A stretch of 64,000 nucleotides of DNA from Kineosporia rhizophila (GTDB taxonomy: Bacteria; Actinomycetota; Actinomycetes; Actinomycetales; Kineosporiaceae). The notes under the pieces are model-generated. The model made no database searches, was not told the DNA's origin, and saw nothing but the letters and a program-made list of their open reading frames with translations. Of the stretch, positions 7,499 to 15,033 are shown one piece after another (position 1 is the first letter of the stretch; each line of letters starts with the position of its first letter). Where the stretch lies: contig NZ_JAJSOH010000002.1 in the NCBI RefSeq assembly GCF_021277265.1, forward strand, positions 558,001 to 622,000. Direction: 5' to 3'. Position numbers and translations under genes: made by a program.

Positions 7499-8350
7499 TC
7501 ATCCGGTCTTGAACGTTTCGGAAGGAAGATCGAGAGACCCGCCGGGCCTCTCCTCGGCCAGCCACCGGCGCGGGGGCAGGCCCGCCATCTCGGAGAACTC
7601 CCGGCTCAGATGGGCCTGGTCGGCATACCCGCACTCGGCCGCCAGCCGGGCCAGCCCGGCCGGCCCGGAGCCCGGGTCGCCGAGCCGTCGGCGGGTGACG
7701 TCGAACCGGGCCACCCGGCCGGCCGCCTTCGGGCTGAGCCCGATCTCGGCGGTGAACCGATAGGCCAGATTGCGCGGACTCCAGCCGACCCGACGGGCCA
7801 GGTCGGCCACCCCCAGACCTCCGTGCGAGGCCAGCAGCAACTGCCAGGCCCGCACCACCTCGGCGGCCGGGCCACTGTCACCGCGATCGAGACGCTCGAG
7901 GAAGAATCGGTCGAGCACCCCGAACCGTCCGGGCCAGGTCGATGCTGCCCGCACCTGCTCGTGCACCTCGACGCCGTCCCGCCCGAGCACATCGGTCACG
8001 GTCAGGTTCTCGCCCCCCAGTTCACCTCCGGGCAGGCCGAGCAGACGGCGGCAACCCAACGGCGAGAGAGCCACCTGGATGCCGGACTGTGCCCCCTGGT
8101 GAACGATCAGGGCTGGCGTGCGGTGCAGTCCTCCGAGGTACGTGTCGTAGCTACCCCCGGGATGTCCCTCCGGCAGCGCCGCCGCAACCATGGGCTCGTC
8201 GAGCGTGAAGATCAGCGTGAGCCAGGGCGAGGGCAGGCCGCGGTGCCGGCCCGGCGCCGATCCGCGCTGACGGTAGCCGGAGTACCAGGGGATGTACGTC
8301 TTCAGCGGGGTAGCGGGAGCGCGGTGCAGCAATTCGTCGACGAACTCCAC
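7499..8350 (-). CDS. AraC-family transcriptional regulator
   Basis: This 283-residue protein has an N-terminal sensor-like beta domain (residues 1-150). Its C-terminal AraC double HTH includes VADLARRVGWSPRNLAYRF and LARLAAECGYADQAHLSREFSEMAG. The PPRRW at the end of the second HTH is typical. It probably regulates the VOC gene just downstream on the same strand. Confidence 0.9.
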   Translation of the reverse strand: MEFVDELLHRAPATPLKTYIPWYSGYRQRGSAPGRHRGLPSPWLTLIFTLDEPMVAAALPEGHPGGSYDTYLGGLHRTPALIVHQGAQSGIQVALSPLGCRRLLGLPGGELGGENLTVTDVLGRDGVEVHEQVRAASTWPGRFGVLDRFFLERLDRGDSGPAAEVVRAWQLLLASHGGLGVADLARRVGWSPRNLAYRFTAEIGLSPKAAGRVARFDVTRRRLGDPGSGPAGLARLAAECGYADQAHLSREFSEMAGLPPRRWLAEERPGGSLDLPSETFKTG

Positions 8351-8411
8351 CCGACCATCCTGGCCGCTCAGCGGCCTCGGTGCCCACGAACGTCCTCAAG
8401 CCCAAAAGAAA

Positions 8412-8440
8412 GTCGCGAGCCCCCGGCGGGGACTCGCGAC
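8412..8440 (-). terminator. Intrinsic terminator after the small membrane protein gene
   Basis: The stem GTCGCGAG/CTCGCGAC (8412-8419 with 8433-8440) has an inner CCCC/GGGG extension. On the minus strand it is followed by the U-rich tract TTTCTTTTG (complement of 8403-8411). This is the most canonical rho-independent terminator in the window. Confidence 0.85.
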
Positions 8441-8478
8441 GAGAACGGAACACCCGGCGAGCGGGCGGCTCACCCGGC

Positions 8479-8619
8479 TCAGCAGTTCACCCCGTTGTCC
8501 GGGTGCAGCGGATGAGTGGGTTCGAAGTGGCTGGGGTCGAGCCCACGGGAGTCCTGGCCGAACCAGGGGGCGAGGGCGATGGTGGCGGTCAGGAGCAGAA
8601 GCAGAATGAAGAAAGCCAT
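8479..8619 (-). CDS. Small single-pass membrane protein (46 aa)
   Basis: An ATG at 8619 gives a 46-residue product starting MAFFILLLLLTATIALAPW. This is one transmembrane helix followed by a polar tail rich in Pro, His and Asp and ending in Cys. Upstream in-frame starts (8649, 8703) would put a polar leader before the helix. A strong intrinsic terminator lies 39 bases after the stop, which supports a real short transcript. No family is recognised. Confidence 0.5.
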   Translation of the reverse strand: MAFFILLLLLTATIALAPWFGQDSRGLDPSHFEPTHPLHPDNGVNC

Positions 8620-8678
8620 AGGTCCATTGTGACGATTCTGGCCTTGCATCACATAGCCAATTTCTGAAGACTGGCCAC

Positions 8679-10202
8679 ATGCCCCTCGCCAAGAAGCAGC
8701 CAATCCAGCAGCGTGGCCGGGTCAGCGCCCGTGAGCTGATGCCATTGCTGACCGATTGGCGTGCCTCGGCCGTCGGCATCCCGGGCTACCGCGCCCTCGC
8801 CGACCGGCTGCGCCTGCTGGTTCTGGACGGGCGTCTGCCGGTCGACACGGTGCTGCCGTCGGAGCGCACCCTGGCCGATGCCCTGCAGACCAGCCGCACC
8901 ACCACCACCTCGGCCTACCGGCTGCTGCGGGAGTCCGGCTTCGCCGAGGGCAGCCAGGGCGCCGGCACCTGGACCACGCTGCCGCGCGACAGCAAGCTGG
9001 AGTCGCCGATCTGGCCGGAGCACCTGAGCGGGGAGGCCGACCCGACCGGCGCCAACGGCGACTTCTCCTCCGCCGCGCTGGAGGCCCCCGCCGAGCTCTA
9101 CCCCGCCTACCAGGCCGCCCTGGCCGAGATGCCCCGCTTCCTGCCGGGCAACGGCTACGTCACCAGCGGTCTGCCGATGCTGCGCGAGCGCATCGCCGAG
9201 CGCTACACCGAGGCCGGGCTGCCCACCACGCCGGAGCAGATCCTGGTCACCAACGGCGCTCTGCAGGCGCTGCACCTGGTGCTCGGCGTGGTGATGGAAC
9301 GCGGCGACCGGGTCCTGGTCGAGCACCCCACCTATCCCGCGGCCGCCCAGGCGATCCGGGCGGCCGGGGGCCGGTGCGTGCCGGTGCCGGTCGAGGACGG
9401 GTGGGACGTGCAGCGGATGGGCACCCTGATCCGGCAGACCGGCGCCCACCTGGCCTACCTGATGGTCGACTTCCACAACCCCACCGGCGACCTGCTGGAC
9501 GAGGCGGGGCGGCGACAGCTGGGGGCGATGGTGGCCGACACCGGCTGCCGGGTGATCGTCGACGAGACCATGCGCGACCTCGACCTGCGCACCACGCTGC
9601 CGGCCGCCCGCGCGGGCCGGCCGGCTCCCGACCCACTGCCGATGCCCCGCCCTCTGGCCGCCTTCGCCCCGGCCGAGCACGTGATCACCCTGGGGTCGGC
9701 CTCCAAGACCTTCTGGGGCGGCCTGCGGATCGGCTGGATCCGGGCCTCGCAGCCGCTGATCCGCCGGCTGGCCCTGGCCCGCGGCAACGAAGACCTGGGC
9801 GGGCCGCTGCTGGAGCAGCTGGCCACCGCGCACCTGCTGGAGAACGCGGAGCCGATCCGCCGGCACCGCCAGCAGTTGCTCGCCGACCGGGCGATCGCGC
9901 TGCACGACGCCCTGCGGGTCAACCTGCCCGACTGGACGGTTCCGCTTCCCCAGGGCGGGCTCTCGCTCTGGTGTCACCTGCCCGAGCCCCGCAGTTCCCA
10001 GGTCGCCGCGGCGGCCCGGGCGCTGGGCATCTGGCTCACTCCCGGGCCCCGCTTCGGGCTCGACGGGGCGTTCGAGGCGCGGATCCGGATGCCTTTCGCC
10101 CGGCCGGTGGCCGATCTGGTGCCGATGACCGAGGTGCTGGCCCGGGCCTGGCGCGCTCGCGGGCGCGCGCACACCTTCGACGACGACCTGACCACGGTCT
10201 GA
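8679..10202 (+). CDS. MocR-type GntR/aminotransferase regulator
   Basis: This 507-residue fusion has an N-terminal GntR winged helix (about residues 28-100, including LPSERTLADALQTSRTTTTSAYRLLRESG in part). A fold-type I aminotransferase domain follows, with the PLP lysine at Lys343 in GSASKTFWG. MocR regulators bind PLP or a PLP-amino acid adduct, and known members control vitamin B6, GABA or taurine genes. No such target gene is adjacent, so the effector is unknown. It diverges from the small membrane protein gene with 59 bases between starts. Confidence 0.9.
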   Translation: MPLAKKQPIQQRGRVSARELMPLLTDWRASAVGIPGYRALADRLRLLVLDGRLPVDTVLPSERTLADALQTSRTTTTSAYRLLRESGFAEGSQGAGTWTTLPRDSKLESPIWPEHLSGEADPTGANGDFSSAALEAPAELYPAYQAALAEMPRFLPGNGYVTSGLPMLRERIAERYTEAGLPTTPEQILVTNGALQALHLVLGVVMERGDRVLVEHPTYPAAAQAIRAAGGRCVPVPVEDGWDVQRMGTLIRQTGAHLAYLMVDFHNPTGDLLDEAGRRQLGAMVADTGCRVIVDETMRDLDLRTTLPAARAGRPAPDPLPMPRPLAAFAPAEHVITLGSASKTFWGGLRIGWIRASQPLIRRLALARGNEDLGGPLLEQLATAHLLENAEPIRRHRQQLLADRAIALHDALRVNLPDWTVPLPQGGLSLWCHLPEPRSSQVAAAARALGIWLTPGPRFGLDGAFEARIRMPFARPVADLVPMTEVLARAWRARGRAHTFDDDLTTV

Positions 10203-10286
10203 CGGTCCGACCTCACATCTGCCCTCGCCCAAACGTCTACAGGGGTAGAGGGGCCTGTCCCGCCAGCCGTAACCGAAGGAGCACCC

Positions 10287-10958
10287 GTGACCACGACCTC
10301 GTCCGGCTTCGTCCCGTTCACCGACGAGCGGCCCGACGACACGCCCTGGCCCGCGATGAAGTGGCCGATCGACCACGGCGTGGTGCTGTCGGGCGGCGTG
10401 GTCATGTTGTCGCAGTTCACCGAGGCCGACGCTGAGGCGCTGTTCGCCGCCCTCGACCACGACGCAGTCTGGGCCCACGTCCCCGGCCGTCCCGCAGACG
10501 CAGACGCCCTGGCCGCAGCGGTGAACCGGCGCATGGCGGTGCGCGGTGACGTGGCCTGGGTGGTCCGGCTCCGCGAGGCCGTGGGCGATCTGCCCGCCGG
10601 GGCCGTGGTGGGCACCACCTCGTACCTCGACGTGGTGCCGGAGGCGGCCCGGCTGGAGATCGGCTGGACCACCTACACCCCGGCGGTGTGGGGCGGGCCG
10701 GTCAATCCCAGTGCCAAGTTCGTGTTGCTGCGTCACGCCTTCGAAGAGCTGGGGGCCGGCCGGGTGCAGTTGAAGACCGACGTGCGCAACCACCGTTCGC
10801 AGCGCGCCATCGCCCGGCTCGGGGCCCGGCCGGAGGGGGTTCTGCGGCGCTATCAGCCCCGGGCCGACGGCACGATGCGGGATACCGTGATGTTCTCCGT
10901 CATCGCCGAGGAGTGGCCTGCGGTGAGTTCCGGCCTTCAGCGGCGTCTTGACTCCTAG
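10287..10958 (+). CDS. GNAT N-acetyltransferase (RimJ/RimL-like)
   Basis: This 223-residue protein has the acetyl-CoA-dependent RimJ/RimL layout: VVMLSQFTEADAEALFAALDH at the start of the fold, IGWTTYTPAVWGGPVNPSAK and VQLKTDVRNHRSQRAIARLGA at the end. The latter is the conserved motif B region. Members acetylate ribosomal protein N-termini or small molecules; the substrate here is not apparent. AAGGAG lies about 6 bases before the GTG at 10287. Confidence 0.87.
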   Translation: MTTTSSGFVPFTDERPDDTPWPAMKWPIDHGVVLSGGVVMLSQFTEADAEALFAALDHDAVWAHVPGRPADADALAAAVNRRMAVRGDVAWVVRLREAVGDLPAGAVVGTTSYLDVVPEAARLEIGWTTYTPAVWGGPVNPSAKFVLLRHAFEELGAGRVQLKTDVRNHRSQRAIARLGARPEGVLRRYQPRADGTMRDTVMFSVIAEEWPAVSSGLQRRLDS

Positions 10959-10981
10959 AGTCCCGTCCCGAGGAGAGCAGC

Positions 10982-11254
10982 ATGTGCCGCAACATCCGCA
11001 CCCTGGCCAACTTCGAGCCGCCCGCCACGCACGACGAGATCGGTGCGGCGGCGCTGCAGTACGTCCGCAAGATCGCCGGCACCACCGCCCCCTCACGGGC
11101 CAACGAGGAAGCGTTCGCCCGGGCGGTCGCGGCGATCACCTCGATCACCCACGAACTGCTCGACGAACTGGTCACCACCGCCCCGCCGAAGAACCGTGAC
11201 GCGGAGGCGGCCAAGGCGCGGGCGCGCAACGAGGCGCGGTTCGGCCCTCGGTGA
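10982..11254 (+). CDS. DUF2277 family protein
   Basis: This 90-residue protein begins MCRNIRTLANFEPPAT, the diagnostic start of DUF2277. The family is small, mostly actinobacterial and of unknown function. AGGAGAGCAGC precedes the ATG. It follows the GNAT gene after 23 bases and is probably cotranscribed. Confidence 0.88.
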   Translation: MCRNIRTLANFEPPATHDEIGAAALQYVRKIAGTTAPSRANEEAFARAVAAITSITHELLDELVTTAPPKNRDAEAAKARARNEARFGPR

Positions 11255-11521
11255 GATCGGGCTGAGAAATTGAGGACGGGTGGTGGGCCTCGGGCGCGAA
11301 CGCCCGATTGCGTTCGGGCCGGGTTCGGGTCAGGTCCGGGTCGCGTTCGGGTTGAGCTCGGTGCCGACCACCCACAGAGGTGCGGCGGGCTCCGAAGAGG
11401 CGCGCAGACGTCCACAATTGGGGTCGGCTCGCGCTTATTCCCGATCACGCTCCCGGCTGAAACCGCGATCGGGGGCGCGGACCAGGTGTCAGCCGGCCGC
11501 TCGCCGACGTAACGTCGGGGC

Positions 11522-12979
11522 GTGACGATCTCCCCAGATCCGCGTCCTGAAGACGTCCGGGCCGGCCGCTGGCCGGACCACCTGCCCACCACGCTCGGTG
11601 CCCTGCGGGCCTCCGGGCACCGGCACCGCACGGTCAAGCAGGAGATCGCGGCCAACCTCCTGGAACTGATGCGCACCGGCAAGCCGCGGTTCCCGGGTGT
11701 GGTCGGCTTCGACGAGACGGTGCTGCCCGATCTCGAGCGCGCCCTGCTGGCCGGCCACGACCTGGTGCTGCTGGGTGAGCGCGGGCAGGGCAAGACCCGG
11801 CTGATCCGTACCGTGGTCGGCCTGCTCGACGAATGGACCCCGGTGATCGAGGGCGCCGAGCTGAACGAGCACCCCTACGACCCGATCACTCCGGCCTCGA
11901 TCCGCCGCGCCGCCGAACTCGGTGAGGAGCTGCCGGTGGCCTGGGTGCACCGGGAGTCGCGCTACGCCGAGAAGCTGGCCACGCCGGACACCAGTGTCGG
12001 CGACCTGATCGGTGACGTGGACCCGATGAAGGTGGCCGAGGGCCGCACCCTGGGCGACCCGGAGACCATCCACTTCGGCCTGGTGCCGCGCATGCACCGG
12101 GGCGTGATGGCGGTCAACGAGCTGCCCGACCTGGCCGAGCGGATCCAGGTTGCGCTGCTGAACGTGCTGGAGGAACGGGACGTCCAGGTCCGCGGCTACG
12201 TGCTGCGGCTCGATCTGGACCTGCTGCTGCTGGCCAGCGCCAACCCGGAGGACTACACCAACCGCGGGCGGATCATCACCCCGCTGAAGGACCGCTTCGG
12301 CGCCGAGATCCGCACCCACTACCCGGTCGACCTCGAGCTGGAGATGGAGCTCGTCCGGCAGGAGGCCGGGCTGGTCGCGGTGCTGCCCGAGCACCTGCTG
12401 GAGGTCCTGGCCCGGTTCACCCGCGCGGTGCGCGAGTCCAACGCCGTCGACCAGCGTTCCGGGGTCTCGGCCCGGTTCTCGATCGCGGCGGCCGAGACGG
12501 TTACGGCGGCCGCCCTGCGACGGGCCACGCTGAACGGCGAGACCGACCCGGACGGCGCCCCGCCGGTGGCCCGGGTCGGCGACACCGAGACGATCACCGG
12601 GACCCTGCGCGGCAAGGTCGAGTTCGAGGCCGACGGCGAGGGCCGGGAGACCGAACTGCTCGACCACCTGCTGCGCCGGTCGGTCGCCGAGACCTGGCGC
12701 AACCGGCTCGGCGGGGTCGACCTGGCCGGCTTCGTGGCCGCGGTGACCGAGGGCGAGGGGGTCTCCACCGGCGACGCGGTGGCCTCCAGCGACCTGCTGG
12801 CCCAGCTCGGCACCGTTCCCGGGCTGTCCACCGTGCTCGAGCGCCTCGGGTTCGACGAGGTGCCCGGCCCGGCCGACGCCGCCTCGGCGATCGAGTTCAC
12901 CCTCGAAGGGCTGCACCTGACCCGGCGGCTGGCCAAGGACTTCCTGGCCGACGGACGCACGGTCTACGGCGGCGAGTAG
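11522..12979 (+). CDS. MoxR/magnesium-chelatase-like AAA+ ATPase
   Basis: This 485-residue AAA+ protein has a Walker A-like loop GERGQGKTRLI (about residues 88-98). A Walker B-like MAVNELPDL is followed by sensor-1 (LLLASANPEDYTNRG). C-terminal helices are typical of ChlI/MoxR proteins annotated as sigma-54-interacting or Mg-chelatase-like in actinobacteria. MoxR ATPases act with VWA-domain partners as chaperones for complex assembly. The matching VWA gene lies 2 kb downstream (15034-17073), separated by an FG-GAP gene. The start is GTG at 11522. Confidence 0.85.
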   Translation: MTISPDPRPEDVRAGRWPDHLPTTLGALRASGHRHRTVKQEIAANLLELMRTGKPRFPGVVGFDETVLPDLERALLAGHDLVLLGERGQGKTRLIRTVVGLLDEWTPVIEGAELNEHPYDPITPASIRRAAELGEELPVAWVHRESRYAEKLATPDTSVGDLIGDVDPMKVAEGRTLGDPETIHFGLVPRMHRGVMAVNELPDLAERIQVALLNVLEERDVQVRGYVLRLDLDLLLLASANPEDYTNRGRIITPLKDRFGAEIRTHYPVDLELEMELVRQEAGLVAVLPEHLLEVLARFTRAVRESNAVDQRSGVSARFSIAAAETVTAAALRRATLNGETDPDGAPPVARVGDTETITGTLRGKVEFEADGEGRETELLDHLLRRSVAETWRNRLGGVDLAGFVAAVTEGEGVSTGDAVASSDLLAQLGTVPGLSTVLERLGFDEVPGPADAASAIEFTLEGLHLTRRLAKDFLADGRTVYGGE

Positions 12980-12990
12980 GTCGCACGGTG

Positions 12991-13022
12991 AACGGGGCGG
13001 CCCTGCGACGGGCCGCCTCGTT
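12991..13022 (+). terminator. Hairpin after the AAA+ gene
   Basis: Arms 12991-13003 and 13010-13022 pair over 13 positions with one mismatch (core GGCGGCCC/GGGCCGCC), 11 bases after the stop. It suggests that the AAA+ gene and the FG-GAP gene are separately transcribed. Confidence 0.7.
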
Positions 13023-13176
13023 CGTCGGTTATGTCCCTGATCTGCAGTGCCCGTTGAGGCAGCTTCCCACCCGGCCGCGACAACTCGGCTCAAACCCCTC
13101 CTGTTTTGTCGGACCCCCGGTCTAGAGTCGCCGTGGCGAGGTGACGCGGGTCACTTCCGGTCCAGGTGGGGGCATT

Positions 13177-14676
13177 GTGAAAACGTCTGGTGCGATCCGA
13201 GGGCTGGCCGCTCTGGCCGGGGTTCTGCTGGTCGCGAGCGCGCCTTCGCCGGCGTTCGCCGCAGCCGATGCGCCGGTGGGCGCCGCGGCCTCGCCCGGGC
13301 GCTACAGCTTCGACCTGACCGTGGTGGGTGTGCCCACGCGCACGGTGTCCGGGGCGAAGCAGGCCGGGGTGGTCGACGTGCACTTCCCCGACGGGCGCAC
13401 CCAGCGGCTCAGCCAGCGCTCGCTCGGCCTGGGAACCAGCTCCCACCAACGGTTCGGCGCCGCCGTCTCGGTGCGCGACCTGAACGGCGACGGCCTGTCC
13501 GACCTGGTGGTCGGGGCCCCCGGCGCGGCCGGCAAGAGCCGCACCGGCGCGGCCTACCTGCTGCTGCAGAGCGCGGGCGGCTTCACCGCGGCCAATGCCT
13601 CCGCGCTCGACAACAACGCCGGGCCGGGCGACCGGTTCGGCAGCGCCGTCGCGGTCGGCACCCGCGCGAGCGGCACCGGCATGCTCGACCTGTGGGTGGG
13701 CGCGCCGGGGCGCGACGTGAACGGCAAGAAGGACGCGGGCGCCGTCTACCGCTACTACCTGAACGCGACCACCGGCAGCGCGTCCTTCAACGACGTGATC
13801 TCGCAGGACACAGCCGAGCTCAGCCAGTCCGCCGAGACCGGCGACCAGTTCGGCGAGGTGCTGGCCGACTCGCTGAACGGAGTGGTGGTCGGCGTGCCGC
13901 ACGAAGACGTGGGGGCCGGGCGGGACGCCGGTGAGGTGGTGTTCGTGCGTACCAACACCACCACCGACCTGCTTACTGCGGCAACCACATTCACCCAGAA
14001 CACCAAGGGCATCCCCGGAGCGGCCGCTTCCGGCGACCGGTTCGGCGCCGCGCTGGCCCCGTTCGGGTTCGCGGTGGGCGCGCCCGGTGACGACCTGGGC
14101 ACGGTCACCGACGCCGGGCGGGTGCAGGTGTTCCAGGTCAACGCCGGTAGCACACCGCGCCCATTCTTCTCCTTCACGCAGGACACGAGCACCATTCTCG
14201 GCAAGGCCAAGAAGGGCAACCAGTACGGCGCGGCACTGGCTCTCGGGTCCTTCCGTTGTCCGGGCGCCTTCCAGCTGGCGGTCGGCGCCCCCGGCACCGA
14301 TGTGGGTAAGGCGAAGGACGCCGGGGCGGTCTTCGTGCAGTCGCTGCCCGGCACCGGGGCCGACAACTGCAAGTCCACACAGCTCAACCAGGGCAAGGGC
14401 GGGGGCCTCGGCGGCACCGCGAAGAAGAACGACCACCTGGGCCGGGTGATCACCACGCTGCCGGGCGACCCGGCCGAGCCGAACGCGAAGATCGACAACC
14501 TGATCGTCGGAGTGCCGGGCAAGGACATCGGGAAGGCGGCCGGCACCGGGGTCTCGGTGGTCTGGACCGGCAAGAAGGTGCTGAAGACCTTCGGCTTCTC
14601 CGGCGGGAACGCGAAGAACCAGGCCTACGGCAGCAGTTTCGGGGTCAGCGACGTCCTGCCCGAGATGGTGATGTAG
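13177..14676 (+). CDS. Secreted FG-GAP repeat (integrin alpha-like) protein
   Basis: This 499-residue product has a Sec signal peptide (hydrophobic LAALAGVLLVASA, then AFA). It then has about six to seven FG-GAP repeats with calcium-loop sequences such as VRDLNGDGLSDLVVGAPG and repeated FGxAxA/VGAPG cores, forming a beta-propeller. I chose the GTG at 13177 because GGTGGGGG lies just upstream; a frame start at 13141 gives no proper signal peptide. There is no transmembrane anchor or sortase motif at the C-terminus, so it is probably released or cell-wall associated. The ligand is unknown. Confidence 0.87.
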   Translation: MKTSGAIRGLAALAGVLLVASAPSPAFAAADAPVGAAASPGRYSFDLTVVGVPTRTVSGAKQAGVVDVHFPDGRTQRLSQRSLGLGTSSHQRFGAAVSVRDLNGDGLSDLVVGAPGAAGKSRTGAAYLLLQSAGGFTAANASALDNNAGPGDRFGSAVAVGTRASGTGMLDLWVGAPGRDVNGKKDAGAVYRYYLNATTGSASFNDVISQDTAELSQSAETGDQFGEVLADSLNGVVVGVPHEDVGAGRDAGEVVFVRTNTTTDLLTAATTFTQNTKGIPGAAASGDRFGAALAPFGFAVGAPGDDLGTVTDAGRVQVFQVNAGSTPRPFFSFTQDTSTILGKAKKGNQYGAALALGSFRCPGAFQLAVGAPGTDVGKAKDAGAVFVQSLPGTGADNCKSTQLNQGKGGGLGGTAKKNDHLGRVITTLPGDPAEPNAKIDNLIVGVPGKDIGKAAGTGVSVVWTGKKVLKTFGFSGGNAKNQAYGSSFGVSDVLPEMVM

Positions 14677-15033
14677 AGACTGAGGGTCGTGGCCGGGCTG
14701 CTCCTGGGGGGCGCGGTCGGGCTGTGCGGCGGTGACCGGGGTGAAGGATGGCCGGGCGCGGCCCGGGCAGAGCGGGCCAGCGGGTTCGGCGGTTTCGTGC
14801 GCGGCACGGTTCGGCGGTTTCGTGCGCGGCACGGTTCGGCGGTTTCGTGCGCGGCACGGTTCGGCGGTTTCGTGCGCGGCACGGTTCGGCGGTTTCGTGC
14901 GCGGCACGGTTCGGCGGTGAGGCGGCCTGGCGCCGACCAAGGCTTGCGTCGGGCTGAAGAGTGGCACGGGGCGGGCTTATTCCCGGTGATCGGGTAATCA
15001 GCTAAGGGCGATCAGGGGTGACCTTGGGGGCCC
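14677..15033. other. Intergenic region containing a 25-bp minisatellite
   Basis: No supported gene. The only clear structure is the tandem repeat at 14783-14918. The promoter of the VWA gene should lie in the final 100 bases. Confidence 0.6.
14783..14918. repeat. 25-bp tandem repeat, 5.4 copies
   Basis: The unit GGTTCGGCGGTTTCGTGCGC-GGCAC (25 bases) starts at 14783, 14808, 14833, 14858 and 14883 with no mismatch that I can see. An 11-base partial copy ends at 14918. Perfect identity implies recent slippage or conversion. Because 25 is not a multiple of three, the frame rotates between copies. Confidence 0.95.

Noticed and set aside
8649..11096. Very long open frame on the minus strand opposite the MocR and GNAT genes
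   Set aside because: It is a high-GC shadow of two well-supported plus-strand proteins; its translation has low-complexity composition and no family motif.
12319..12960. Minus-strand frame within the AAA+ gene
   Set aside because: Opposite strand of a recognised AAA+ protein with low-complexity Ser/Arg composition.
14783..14918. Possible CRISPR array
   Set aside because: The 25-bp units abut with no unique spacers and no cas genes are nearby, so it is a tandem repeat.
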